A stretch of 64,000 nt of DNA from Euborellia annulipes (Eukaryota > Arthropoda > Insecta > Dermaptera > Anisolabididae), in contig JAKCPI010015045.1 of NCBI GenBank assembly GCA_023213315.1, positions 1 through 64,000 of the forward strand. The letters run 5' to 3'. The notes beneath the pieces are model-generated. The model did not search any database. It was not told the origin of the DNA and saw nothing but the letters and a program-made list of their open reading frames with translations. Below, one piece after another: positions 1-11,600 of the stretch; position 1 is the first letter of the stretch; each line of letters starts with the position of its first letter. The translations under genes and the position numbers were made by a program.

Positions 1-306
1 AGTACAACAATAGAGTACTAGTACTCTTTGGCCGATTTTGGTCAAAAAGTTACTTCCCAGGGGGTGTCTAAATATAAAATTTCAACCTCGTAGCTCTATT
101 CATTCTTGAGATATTTTGTTCACAGACACACTGACAGATCACTTATTTTGATCTCAGGGGACCTTAAAACGAGTATTTCCATCAAAATCTCGGCATCGAA
201 TTTTTTTAATGAACCCAATACTTTAAAATGTGGAAATAAAAAAAAAAAAAAAAAAACAATACTTTCTCTCTATATATGTATTTATATATAGACAAGAGAA
301 AGTAAA
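1..306 (+). mobile_element. Double-hairpin element, copy cut by the window edge
   Basis: This is the 3' part of the most frequent repeat in the window. It carries the body blocks in family order: TACTAGTACT, GGCCGATTTTG, TTTCAACCTCGTAGCT, a CA-type simple stretch, TCAGGGGACCT, and CATCAAAATCTCG. It ends in the tail hairpin at 261-303 (ACTTTCTCTC...AAGAGAAAGT) followed by A5. A poly-A stretch at about 238-256 interrupts it shortly before the tail. The head hairpin would lie before position 1. No coding capacity is visible. Confidence 0.8.
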
Positions 307-579
307 AACTCAATATGTCAAGGTAAAAATTTCTTCTCTAGGACTTGAAGTGAAGCAAAACCATTGTTCCAGCTGGTTCCTTCAGTTTATTGTGATTTAA
401 AAGAAAGAGATAAATTTAAAATTTAAAAGGAGAAAATGAGTCAATTATATACAAATGTTAAAAATTGCCTTGAGGAAAAATAATAAGCTAACATTCCTTG
501 TTAAAAGCGATGTACTATTAAATGATGAAGCATATTATAAAAATCTAGTCTACTACCATAAGTAGCACGTCTAATGATC

Positions 580-800
580 AGTCATCAGTGGCTTTGATGA
601 CATTTGCGCACGCGGACGGCCTGCCCACTCCACTCCCATTTGGCAGCTAAGCCGGTTTGAGCACCGAAGAAGAGGATGGACAAACATACAGACAGTTAAG
701 CCGTTCGTTGGCCAATGCATCCGGCTGCAAAGGTTACCCGCTCCAGACAATTCCATCTGGAAGAGAATTGGAGGGTCATTTAAGCTGATTGGATTCATTT
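580..800. other. GC-richer island, function unknown
   Basis: About 220 bases stand out from the AT-rich surroundings by their balanced composition and complexity. A 77-codon frame is open on the minus strand, but it has no motif I recognise and no clear splice signals. It could be a conserved non-coding element, a coding remnant or part of an old repeat. Confidence 0.3.
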
Positions 801-924
801 TCAAGGACGGCTAATTTAATACTATATTTGTTAGATGTAGTTCTTAGTTCTTACTCTTTTGAAGAAAATAAAATCTTCAAGGTTTTCTAGAAGATAAACT
901 TTCAATTTGATTTTGGATTTGTCT

Positions 925-1810
925 AAAAAAAAAATCTGGTGTGACAAGCACAAAACACAACTTTCTATACCTTCGGTAATCGAAAGTTATGTGCTTCTCT
1001 CACCAGATTTTTTTGTGTCGACATATATTTAGTTCCCGCTCATATATTAGAATTCAAGTTTTATAATTGCCGGTGGGGCTGGGAAAGAAGAAGGAAAAAC
1101 CACCCCCCCAAACCAAATTTTGTTAGGCAACCGCTGGGGGGTGATGGAAAGGAGGGGGGGGGGCCCCCCAAAAAACAAACCCGTGGCCCCCCCGCAGGAA
1201 ACCTTGTAAATATTATTTTTATTATTTTAAAATAAAAATTTAAAAAGAAAAAGGGCCCGCAGCCGAAAAAATTATTTAAAAAAAAGTTTTAAAATTTATG
1301 ATAGAAATATATATTTTGTTACTCTGACAACTATTTCTCCTATCTTTCCTATAAAGTACAAGAGTAAAGTGTGCTTCATACAATTTTGAGGGCAAAATGA
1401 GAATATATAATTTAAAGAGCATCTATAAAATAAGTGTTTTTTGAATTTTAATCAAAATCGTTAGAGCGAATTTTGAGAAAACCGAAAAAAACTAAAAAAG
1501 TGCATCAGTAAAGTACTAGTACTTTTTGGCCGATTTTGTTTAAAAGCTTATTTTCATCCCTTGGGGAGGGGGGGGGGGGTGCCTAATTTAAATATAAAAT
1601 TTCAACTTCGTAGGTCTTTTAGTTCCTGAGAGATTTTGTTCAAAGACACACTCACAGACAGACAGACTATGTTGTGAAACCCACTTTTTTGGACTCAGGA
1701 GACCTTAAAACGTATATATCCATCAAAATATCGACATCGAATTTTTGAATTGAATCCAATTCTTTCTCTTTATATTTATTAACATATATAGAGATAAGAG
1801 AAAGTAAAAA
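925..1810 (+). mobile_element. Double-hairpin element, nearly full-length copy
   Basis: The head hairpin spans 925-1014 (AAAATCTGGTGTGACAAGCA ... CACCAGATTTTTT). It is followed by the TGTCGACATATATTTAGTTC block, the body (1300-1760) and the tail hairpin with AAGAGAAAGTAAAAA at 1796-1810. The body is interrupted at about 1069-1295 by sequence rich in C and G homopolymers, which looks like a degraded GGGG/CCCC-type miniature element. No protein is encoded. Confidence 0.8.
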
Positions 1811-2873
1811 TCAAAATTCTTGTTCTTAGGAAATTTAATTTAAAATATTATTTGACAACTTTTTTTTTTTTTTTTTTGGAAACATCAAATTGCGACATAA
1901 TGATGCACGGTAGCATAGTTGTATTTAATATACACATATATTTTATTGATTTAAAAATTAATTAATAATGATTTTTAATTAAATGTCAAATTATAAACAT
2001 ACGTGAATCGATTGGGTAAGCAGAATGAACTTTAATAATTTTTAGATGAATTTAAAATGAAAAAATTGATAAGTCTAAAAAGGCCAAGCGGGAGTGGGTG
2101 ACCCCGAGGAATCAGGGTGTTGAACGTCTCCTGGGAGTCATCGATATTATTAATTTAAAATAAATATAAATTAAAGCCTCTGCAGCGGAAAACAAAAAAG
2201 TCTAAAATGATGTATTATGAAAAAATAAGGCAGTAAGATACACAAAGAGTTGATTGGTGTAACACGCACCCCCTTCTTTTGTTGAGTCCACCACCTGAGT
2301 GGAATATATGTAAAAATAAGTTCGAATAAAATTTCAAGAAGAGACAAAAGGGGACATGGTGTACAATTAAAAGAAAAGGAAACTGTGAAACTTTTTAAGA
2401 TGAATTAAATAATTTGACTGGACAAAAACAAACATCCCAAAAGTGACGAGTGCTAGGCAAAAATGAATAAAAATATTAACAAAAATAAAAAATAGACGCA
2501 TATATAAAAAAAAAAAAGGCTGAGAAGAGAGGTTTTAAAAATTTAAAATAGAATATCAATCATTAAAATCTCCATGAAAAGAATTTAAATTTTTGAGATG
2601 ACTAACAATATTATAAATTATTGTCTAGAAAGTGATGAGGCACCTGTTCCCAAATCCCAATCAACCATTTTATTTATTTATCTAATGGCCAGAAGGCAGG
2701 CACGCATCTCCGTTAATGAATGAAGTCAGCCGTTATGCAAGCTCAGGGTCAAGGCTCTTCGGTCCGATGGCCACTTTTCCCTTTTTTTCCTTTCTTTCTT
2801 TCTTTCGTCTACGGCTCTTTCTCGGTCACTTTCTTGGTAATTATTTCTTCAGGGATTCTACGAAGAAAAAAAG

Positions 2874-2933
2874 ATGAGGATCCACTCTCGATTTCATCAA
2901 TCAGCTGTTGGAGTGGGAGAGATGGCCTCCGGA
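2874..2933 (+). CDS. Possible first coding exon (tentative)
   Basis: A CpG-richer block (2640-2940) contains two in-frame ATG codons (2874 and 2922, the second in a good GAGATGG context). It ends at a textbook splice donor, GGA|GTGAGTA (2933/2934), in phase 0. The short product would be M-A-S-G after the second ATG. Upstream is a pyrimidine stretch ending TTTCTTCAG (2851-2852), which could be an acceptor. Two readings are possible. It may be exon 1 of the cuticle gene 58 kb downstream, whose first visible exon also starts in phase 0 with the end of a signal peptide. It may instead be exon 1 of another gene; cofilins typically begin MASG. No later exon was found that would decide. Confidence 0.22.
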
Positions 2934-3139
2934 GTGAGTAAAAAAATCAGACGAATAAAAAAATTCTTCATATTTGGTAACTACTTTGTCTGGGAAATAA
3001 GATATCCGGTTGAATTTGATTCTTCCTATACTAATAGTACAGTGATGGACAATATTAAAGTACCTTCAAAGCCTGGAAGACAGGCAACCCCTTTAGCAGG
3101 GATGTCTAAAGTGCAGTCTTAAAATCGAATTCTCTAAAT

Positions 3140-3295
3140 TTTATTAATTTAGTTAATTACAGAAACTATTTTGGAGGACATTTGTCCTTTTCATACAAAT
3201 ATTTTCATGTAAAAGATTGTATTGTATCAGACTGATAAAGAGGATAAATGTCCTAGAAACTAGTTTCTATAATTAGCTAAATTAATAAAATTTAT
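3140..3295. mobile_element. Foldback element
   Basis: The arms at about 3140-3200 and 3237-3295 are inverted copies: TTTATTAATTTAG, then AGAAACTA and GGACATTTGTCC-like blocks, then the reverse on the right. The short centre has no open frame. This is typical of a foldback or MITE-type element. Confidence 0.6.
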
Positions 3296-5361
3296 ATTCC
3301 AGCAGAAGACAATCTTTTCATTGGTTTTAAAATTTCAACAAAGAATAATTATTTACTTAATTATTACTTTTAGATTATTCTTATATTAAATTAAAATATT
3401 TTAAACGTTAGAAATAATAATAATTATTAAGAATTTTAAATTTTATATTCTCTTTTAGTTTATTTTTCTAAAACATATAATCTAATTAATTTTTCGAGTC
3501 CATAGCTACTGTAGTATAACCAACCTTTGGTTTTTTTGACGTGATAACGTCTAACAATGCATGTATAGTAATCGGGTAGGGGGGCAGGCAGGAAAAAGTT
3601 AACGGTTTCAATAACTCTAGCTTAAGAGGTATAATTATGTTGAATTCACGGTTAGAAAGAATGATTGTTCAGCTTAAAATTTAACAATTTATTTTTTTTT
3701 ACTATCATTTCATTTTATCGCGCGGCGGTAAATTCAAATTTGAAAGTTTAAACCACTGCCCCAACAGCACAAAATTTTTCCACAATTGTGCAGAAATTGT
3801 GCAACCTTGCTATTCTCTGGCCGCCCAATTCTCCCCAAACAATATATTTTTTTGTTTTCACTTTTATTTTCCATGTTGCATCGATCTTTTCAATATTCTG
3901 CAAGATGGCAAAATTTTGCGCTGTGTGGGGGGTGTAGATTCCGAACGGTTAATTAGATCAGCCTAAATGTAAGTCAATTGGTGCAGAAAGAAAAACTCTA
4001 ATTGACTATGTAACAAAAAATGCGATTAATAAACTCTAAAATCAATATTTTTTTTTAATTAACCTTTTTTAAGCAAACGTCGCCCTTAATGTATAAAAAT
4101 TTGCGAACCTTTGGCCCAAGAGGCAGAAACTCCACCACTGAGTCATGGGCCAAAGGCCATAACCCGCCTTGACCTCAAATAGCTTCTTGAATTATAGGAA
4201 AAAAGTTTATTTAAGGTCTAAACATTTGCCTACCCTCCAGGTATTCAAAGCGGGGAAATGATTTAAAATTGTCTTTCACTGTACTTAGAAACTCGTTTAC
4301 AGAGTAAAATAATAAGTTGTTACCTAATATTCTCATTTTTTTTTTATTCGTCTGATTTGTTTATTCCCTTTGGGGGAATCTGTATTTGACGGACACAAGG
4401 TCAAAACAAATAAATGTAGAGAAAAAAATATATTGTTATATTTATCAATTCAATAAATGAAAAAATGAGGTGGGTTATTATTATTATTTCAATAAATTTG
4501 ATTATTATAAATAATCCTCTAAAAATAATTTATGGTTAATCCATAAATGATTAAAATATGTTCAACTAATGAACTTTATTCATTAATAAATAACGAATTT
4601 AGTACCTATAATTTAGTATAATAATATTGAATTCCACTTTGATTATAGCTATTATAAAAAAAAAAATTAATCACCCCTTTGTGAGTTTGAATTTATTGTA
4701 AAAAAATAATAATGAATGTTAACTAATTTTTGTCCGAGGCTATAAAAAAACTGTAATATGCAATGACATAAATTTAATAAACACCACGAATGGGCTGGGG
4801 TGACTTAGGCCTAAAATCAATCAAGAATTTAAATATGATTTATAGAAAGCTTTATTGTATTTTTTAAAGCAAAATCGAATAATTCATTCCCTTTTTTTTT
4901 ATTTATACAGTATCATCGGTGTATGGATAATTTATTATGCTAATATCTAAAGCACTACCGCGATGAAAATAAAATTATTTTGTATAGCAATTTGCAATTC
5001 GTTTTAATTAATTGATTCATTTTATAATTTTATTTATTCACTGGCCCTGTTAATCTTAAGGTTCTCTATTACATATATTATTTAAAAAATTATAACTACA
5101 GCAAATAGCCTATCAATATTAAATTTCAAACCTTTCGCCTGGAGTATAGGCAAGCAAAATGTTTAGCAATATATTCGCTAGCCTCTATCTTATCCCCTTT
5201 AATTTTAGTAAATAAATAATGCACATTTATTTATTTATCAATTCCATTATCATATTTGCATGATTAATATATAGTCTAATAATTTAACTTACGAGAAATC
5301 CATCTTTCAGTGAAATAATATTTATATTTTATTATTTTCTGTATCAGAAACTATGTAGGCC
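3296..5361. other. AT-rich stretch, no gene seen
   Basis: I see no convincing frame, tRNA or large repeat here. A segment near 4090-4165 (CTTTGGCCCAAGAGGCAGAA...) resembles the tRNA-like head of a SINE on the minus strand, but it is too degraded to define. Confidence 0.5.
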
Positions 5362-5369
5362 TATTATAG

Positions 5370-6112
5370 CAGAGTTTTTCAATCTTTTTGAATACGCGAC
5401 CCCTTTACAGGTTGAAGAATTCTGTCGAACCCCTTAGTTCATAGATAGTCAAAAAGTTATTTTTATTGTAAAATTAAAAGACTATGTAGTATATGATATT
5501 CTCTATTTTAGTACCTATTTTCATTATCAAGACATAAGACTGCAATAAAAGCGAGAGCTTTGAAAATAATTACGAAATAGACTAGTTAGATGAAATAGAC
5601 TTCAATTAGAAAATGATTTGATTGTTCATATTTCAAAAATAGTACCAAATTTAGTGTAGATCGATGAAAAATAATATGGCTGTTTAACTTAATAAGGATA
5701 GCGGAGGGCAGCCAGGAAAAATAAAATCAGATAAAAATAAATTCAATTTCTATCAGATTTTTTTTATTTGATCGTCGACGTTTCGGAAAACTCCAGTCGA
5801 GTCCTTCCTCAGGACAATCAATCGTCAAGAAAAAAGAATACAGATGAACTCAACGAAAACTGAAATCGTGCATGAAATAGACCTGATACAATTTCAATAG
5901 TTGAAAAACTGAATGTATTCGATGGCATTCTTGCAATCAAAGATCAAGAGAAATTGATTTTATTTTTATCTGATTTTATTTTTCCTGGCTGCCATCAGCT
6001 ATCCATATTATGTAGTACAGAACTTTGACTTTTTTCTTTTACCGGCGACCCCCCGAATAAGAAGGCTTCGCGACCCCCCTTAGGAGAAGCTGCCCACAGA
6101 TTGAAAAACACA
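5370..6112. mobile_element. Degenerate hAT-type element
   Basis: It begins CAGAGTTTTTCAATC and ends GATTGAAAAACACA, imperfect terminal inverted repeats of the hAT CAGNG type. The flanking 8-mers (TATTATAG at 5362-5369, TATTAAAA at 6113-6120) match at 6 of 8 positions, as expected for an old hAT target duplication. Subterminal blocks rich in GCGACCCC are present at both ends. No transposase is visible. A foldback element is nested inside (5694-6006). Confidence 0.6.
5694..6006. mobile_element. Foldback element nested in the hAT-type element
   Basis: Long inverted arms start with GGATAGC and GGCAGCCAGGAAAAATAAAA on the left and return as TTTTATTTTTCCTGGCTGCC and GCTATCC on the right. On the minus strand 5777-5812 reads CTGAGGA, a stem-forming stretch, then GAAACGTC, the motif shared by many foldbacks in this window. 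Confidence 0.75.
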
Positions 6113-6120
6113 TATTAAAA

Positions 6121-7500
6121 TATTTATAACAATAAATTAACTTCTAGTGTTATTGAGTAATTTTACCTACTTATATTGTTTCAACACGAGCTACCTAACG
6201 GTGATCTTTTTAATTTTAATTTTTAAGTTAATTATTTCATAGTGCAACCGTTCAAAATTTGATAATGAGACGGACCACCAAAAAAGGGCTTGATTTATAC
6301 AATAATGATGTAAAAATTTTATTTTAGCTTTCTCTCTAATCTTCTTAAAAGTAATTAATGATTTAAGAAGAGTCAAAATTCCATAATAAATAAATCATTT
6401 TCTTTTTTCGATTATGATTAAGTCACGTTTCGTTTTGACTATGAAGATTATTAATATCAACCAATAATAATAATAATTTCTTTATAAAAAAATCATAGAA
6501 TTTTTTTTCGAAGCTTATTAAAATAATACGTTGTGTAATATTAAAAAATGTACAATTATCTCCTGATTTGGTTATAAATAATAAATAGCATGATATTGGA
6601 GGAGATAATATCTTTCAAACCTTTGGATTATATTATTAGTAGGTCCTTAAGATATTTATGAAATTCTCTTCTCTCAACAGACCTATATAAATTCACTTTT
6701 TTTGTTTGTACTAAGCCAGGATGAAATAATGATGATCTCGTCCTCACCACTTGGATGGAGCGTTAAATATTTTAAAGACAAAGTATCAAATAAAAGAGTC
6801 TTGTATACATTTTTAGTTCAAATAAAAGATTTACAAAATAGGGATTGGTTTAGCAGGATCAATGGGAAAGAATCAGAGTAAGAAAATGCCGTGGAATGAC
6901 AAGCGAAGGAAGTAGAGAATCAAGCAATAAAATTAAATTTAAATAATAAATGATTAAAAAAAAAAAAAAAAGTTGTCAACTACACAGATTGCATTATATT
7001 TAAAGAATTTATTTTTCATAAATTAATGTGAAAAATGGATGCTATTATGTATTATTTCCATTATAATAAAGAAGGCGGAGGCGTTTTGCATATGCCTTTA
7101 TGGAGGCCAAATGGGAAAGCGATCCGAGGAGATTATAATCGCAGTCTCGGACAAGTGAGGAGTATATAAAATTTGCCCAAACAGAACCCCCCAGGAGAGA
7201 CAAGACAGTTAAAAGGAAGCTCAAGGCTGAAAGAATCAAGCATTTAAAAAGATGATTTAATAAATATATTTTATTCATGATGTAAATAAAAATAAAAGAA
7301 AAAAATATTTTATTAAAAAAAATAAATAAAATAAAATATTGAGATTCTCAAATTAATTCAAACTCATAAGTAGAGCATCTCTACGATTTCAGGTGAAAAT
7401 GTTATCCTTAGGAAATAAAAGGCATTAGTAACATTTTTTGTAGTCTATTATTAGTTACTAAAAACCAAGATTAATGTCAAAACGACTTTTATTTGCACTA
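6121..7500. other. AT-rich stretch, no gene seen
   Basis: Only short chance frames and poly-A/T tracts are present. Nothing here resembles a gene or a repeat seen elsewhere in the window. Confidence 0.5.
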
Positions 7501-7525
7501 ATAAGAATTGTGAAAATCTAAATCA

Positions 7526-7719
7526 GGAGTGGCCAAACAAAATGATCTATAAGGCCACTTTGGAAATGCATCATTATCCGCGGTCCGCATATAAAATTAT
7601 ATATCGCCATATTAGATTTAAACCCACTAGACACATTTTTAGGATGAAAAAAATAAAATAAATATATTTTGTAAAATTGTAAATTGCCGCATACGACCCG
7701 CGGATTGACCACTTTAGTC
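7526..7719. mobile_element. Degenerate hAT-type miniature element
   Basis: The left end CAGGAGTGGCCAAAC and the right end GATTGACCACTTTAG are imperfect inverted repeats of the common CAGGNGTGGCCAA hAT type. Subterminal CCGCGGTCCGC and CGACCCGCGG blocks support this. Target duplications are not clear and there is no transposase. Confidence 0.5.
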
Positions 7720-8325
7720 CAAATCAATTAAAGAAAATTTATTAGATACAATTACCATAAATTATGGCTTTTCAATTTTAAGGATTATTAAACGATCTTA
7801 AATTAGTTTATAGAAAAAAAGAGGTACTCAAGAGTCGTATATTCATGGTTATTACTGAGAGAAAAAATAGTAAAAAATCTTTTGAGACAAAGGAAGTCAA
7901 ATAATGAGAAATTAGAGATTTTTTTCCCCAATTGACATTTGCTTTAATTTAAAAACTCACCTAATTATTTGACGCTAAGTTGGAACACTTGAAAAATTGC
8001 TAGTTAGAATATGATAGCCGGAAATAATTTATTTCTGAAACAATAGAAAAAGCAGTATGTCATATACTCGTATAAAAAAATTATAATAATCAAAATTGTA
8101 CTGTAAAAATGTATATCTTGGTTGAAATTTTTTTTGTGATCGCTATACTATACAATATAAAGTTTCCGCGAATCGATGTATGTGAAAATTATATCACATA
8201 TAAATATAAGTAAGAAAAAGTAAAAAGAGGGTTGACAGTGTCAACAAACAATGGTTATCAAGATTTCAAAGGTTTTTATATTTTTTAGATAAAATTAAAT
8301 TATAATAATATATTTTTAAACAATC

Positions 8326-8398
8326 TAAATTGACTCTGCAGCTTCTTCGCCTTAGACGGATGGTTGAACTAAGGCGAAGAAGCTGCAGAGTCAATTTA
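8326..8398. repeat. Perfect 30-bp stem, 13-nt loop hairpin
   Basis: The arm at 8326-8355 is perfectly complementary to 8369-8398, with a 13-nt loop (ACGGATGGTTGAA). The stem (CTCTGCAGCTTCTTCGCC core) is far more GC-rich than its surroundings. The size is close to a microRNA precursor, but perfect pairing is more typical of a foldback repeat or an endo-siRNA source. No other copy was noticed in the window. Confidence 0.85.
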
Positions 8399-8636
8399 AA
8401 TTGACTGAATCAGCATATGAATATAATAATATAGACATTGACCTTGTTTGAAAAAGATGGAATTTTGTGTGGTAGCAGCAGGGGTGCAATTTTGGCCAAT
8501 CTTAAGCACAAACATATCCCGCGAACTTGCTATCTTAAACGATATATGACTGCGTAATGTACAGTCTATTTGAGCATTGATTGAAAAATTCCATCCTTTT
8601 CAAACAAGGCTCTACCTGGTTATTAAATATATTTCG

Positions 8637-8736
8637 ACACAAAAAAATCTGGTGTGACAAGCAGAGAACACAACTTTCGATTACCGAAGGTAAGAGAAAA
8701 TTGTGTACTGTGCGACCAGTCACACCAGATTTTTTA
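8637..8736. mobile_element. Head hairpin of the double-hairpin element, solo
   Basis: This is an almost complete ~95-bp palindrome: AAAAAATCTGGTGTGAC at 8642 pairs with GTCACACCAGATTTTTT ending at 8735, with a TTACCGAAGGTAAGAGAAA centre. The left flank (ATATATTTCGACAC) is the usual body junction block. No body follows. Confidence 0.85.
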
Positions 8737-9308
8737 TTTAGTTGTCATTTTCAATATGAATTTACCAAAATGCGTTTTGATGATGATTTTAAAAAAAAAA
8801 AAATTTATTAATTAATTTATTTTTTTTTTTTACCTAAAGGGGTGGGCGGTTTGATCAATTTGGGAGACGATTATTTTTTTATTTTTATTTTTTTGGAAAA
8901 TGCCAATAAATAATTATATAATTACTGTCACATTAATTCAGAATGGATTTTCAAGCATTACTATATAAATTAAAAAAAAAAAGTTTCTTTGGAATTAGAA
9001 AATAAAATATTTTATCTTTTAATTTTTTTAACCTTTATTCTTTTGACTTCCAAATTAATGAGATCAAAAAAGGTGATATTCTTTTGAAAAGCAGCTTGCT
9101 ATCTCTTTCTAATTTATTTTTATTTCTAATCTCCACTGAAAAGAGTTTACATAAAAAGAATTAAAGTAATAAGAATCTTAATTTATATCTCAAATTCTAA
9201 AATATAAGCTTGTTTTTGTTAAGGAAAAAATTAAATGCGGTAGCAATGTTTCTGATCAAGCCAAAATAAGGAATATCAGCGATGTTGATGATGGGAAGTG
9301 GCTGTCGA

Positions 9309-9524
9309 TAAATAAGAGGAGAGGATGTCAGCCAAACAGGATTGCCCCTTTCGAATAAAAAATCCCAATAAAAGAAAACGATTTCGGCTTCAATTAAATA
9401 ATGCCATCAACAGTACTTAAGAGCTGAAACAAGCACAAATAAAAATTGTTCTTTTTTTCGAAACGTTTTCCTTCCATTCAAATGAGGCAATCCTGTTTGG
9501 CTCACATCTTCTCATTTTATTTAT
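9309..9524. mobile_element. Foldback element
   Basis: The inverted arms AGCCAAACAGGATTGCC (left) and GGCAATCCTGTTTGGCT (right) are extended by AAATAAGAGGAGA and TCTCATTTTATTT. The interior carries degenerate versions of the CGAAACGT motif. No frame is present. Confidence 0.7.
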
Positions 9525-9841
9525 CCCAAATACGAATAATTAAAAAATAAATATTCTTAACAAAAAGGCAATGTTTATTATTTATATAATTGTAAATGCC
9601 AAATATTTGTTGAGTATTTTAGAATATGCCCTTAGAATAATTATAAATCAATATTTAAACTAATTTAATTTTTTTAACATTGAACAATTTCTCATGGTCA
9701 ATTTTATATTTCATAATAAATAATACGACAGGTTTATATAAATTAAACATACAAATTTGATAATGAGCTGATTGGTCCAAGTCCATCTACAAATGCATAT
9801 AGGATTTTTGAATATTAATTTTTCTCGGTGTGCAAAAAGAA

Positions 9842-9960
9842 GATAGTCTTAAAGCAACGGGACCCAGGCAGTCCGATGAATTTATTTAAATCATTTGGAT
9901 AACAAATGATATAAATAAATGTACCTGGACCCCCTAATATATCGTATATTTATGAATTTT
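9842..9960 (+). mobile_element. SINE family 1, fragment
   Basis: It contains the family-1 middle segment: GGGACCCAGGCAGTCCGATG, then ATTTATTTAAATCATTTGGA, then ...CCTGGACCCCC. The tRNA-like head and the TG-rich tail are missing or unrecognisable. Confidence 0.7.
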
Positions 9961-10221
9961 GTTGTCGAAGCAAGTATATTTACTCATACTTGTCAGTCAA
10001 GCCATTAAACACTTTGAAAAATAAAAGTCAAGATTATTTTAAAAATCGTTGTGCGTTCTCTGAATATAACACCTCTTAGACACAGTCTCTATTTATTTAA
10101 ATTGATTAGTAGCCAATACAATAATGTGGCACTTAAGTGAAAAGTTTAAATATCCCCCCGAGTTTAACGTAAAAATACATGCGCATGCAAATTTTATTTT
10201 AAAAAATTATTTATAAAAATT

Positions 10222-10445
10222 CAAATTAAATAACAAATTATACACTAGGTTATTAGTTTCAAAGGTTTTATTAATTAAAAAAATCAACACTTGGTACGTA
10301 TTTCGACAATTATTTGTAATCATCAGAAGATTCTATCAATGATGACAAGTAATTGTCAAGATACGTATCAAGTGTTAATTTTTTAATTCATAAAACCTTT
10401 GAAACTAATAACCTAGTATTTAATTTGTATATTTAATTTTAATTT
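10222..10445. mobile_element. Foldback element, almost fully palindromic
   Basis: The arms pair from ACTAGGTTATTAGTTTCAAA (about 10245) to TTTGAAACTAATAACCTAGT (about 10422). Each arm contains a variant of the shared motif, seen as CTGATGA then ACAA-loop-TTGT then GAAATACG on the minus strand of the left arm. A degraded relative lies at 44641-44819. Confidence 0.8.
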
Positions 10446-11291
10446 ACAAAATGTTTCAACGAGAACCTACGATCGAAAGTTTTTTTTTTTTTTTTTTTTT
10501 TTCAGATCGTAAGTTTAATACTACAGTAATTATTTATATCTTTTATTCTAATTTATTTCGTCCAATAGAGAAGAATTCTTTAGGTCGGCACAACTTGGCA
10601 AATATTTCATATCTCGTGTGTTGTCGCAATAGAGTGAATGTCCAAGGGATTTTCGGGAACCCGTTTGGCAGATTAAAATATTAAAATCCGATTTGGCAAT
10701 GGCCAGTTACGCCCTTTTTGCACTCCTCATGTATGTTAGTTAGCCCCTTGGCAAGCTTAGGGATTTGGAACCGCTCCATATATTTATATTCTCATTCATT
10801 CACCTGCATCACACTTTCTCGATGGCCTCGACGGCATTGCTCCCACTCAATAATAACAACAACAACAAAAATGCATTCGATTTCACTCTCTGGAACAGAT
10901 TCCCGGGATATTTGCGAGCAGAGGAGGCAAATTATGACACTTTCTCTACTAGGCGATTTAAATATATAAATAAATAAATAAAGGTGAGAGGATTATAAAA
11001 TTTTAGTGTTGTTTATGTCATTTATTATTATTATTTGTGTCAAGTGGTTATCTAAAAGACAACATAAAACCAAGCTTTCAATGTAACAATTTTATTTTAA
11101 TGCTCAAAATATTACCACTTTATATATAAATATTTAATTAAATTTATTATGCTTGAACATTATTTTATTTGAACTTGAAAAAAAAGATATATTACCTATT
11201 TTAATTGACATTTAAATTGTCAGTTTTTTATGAAGTTTTCTCAATTCCCCTTTTAAACAGCATCCCAAATGAAGGATAAGAACCTCTTGTT

Positions 11292-11393
11292 AAAAAAAAT
11301 CAGATGAGACAGGCACAGAACACAACTTTTAAATATAGACCTATTAATAGAAGGTAAAAGTTGTATGCTTTGCGACAATCACACCAGATTTTT
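11292..11393. mobile_element. Head hairpin, diverged solo copy
   Basis: AAAAAAAATCAGATGAGACA begins it and AATCACACCAGATTTTTAT ends it. The centre retains ACACAACTTTT and GGTAAAAGTTGT but has diverged more than in other copies, so this is an older insertion. Confidence 0.75.
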
Positions 11394-11544
11394 ATTATGA
11401 TTTCTAATATAATTTAAAATTATATTTTTATTTATTTTTTAGGATTTCGGAGGGGGGAAGACGGGGAGGTTTGGACTCATATTACCTGGCTAAGCCCCTT
11501 TAATAATAAAAATAAATAATAATACTTTTTGCTTGTATCTTTCA

Positions 11545-11600
11545 TTGATTAACTATTCTAAAATAATTTTATTTTTTTCTCTTTGTTTCAGGTAAGCATC
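11545..11600 (+). other. Candidate recursive splice site (zero-length exon)
   Basis: A branch-point-like TTGATTAAC (about 11545-11553) is followed by a pyrimidine tract (11567-11588) and then CAG|GTAAGC at 11591/11592. An acceptor is therefore fused directly to a strong donor with no exon between. Known recursive (ratchet) splice sites of Drosophila and vertebrates have this structure and occur in very long introns. It implies a + strand intron spanning this point. Chance occurrence cannot be excluded. Confidence 0.45.

Noticed and set aside
5777..5812. Canonical hammerhead ribozymes in the foldback elements
   Set aside because: The CTGANGA and GAAA boxes flank a stem, but in every copy there is an extra base before the stem and GAAAC is followed directly by GTC, leaving no stem III. 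Kept as a finding about a conserved motif, not annotated as a ribozyme.
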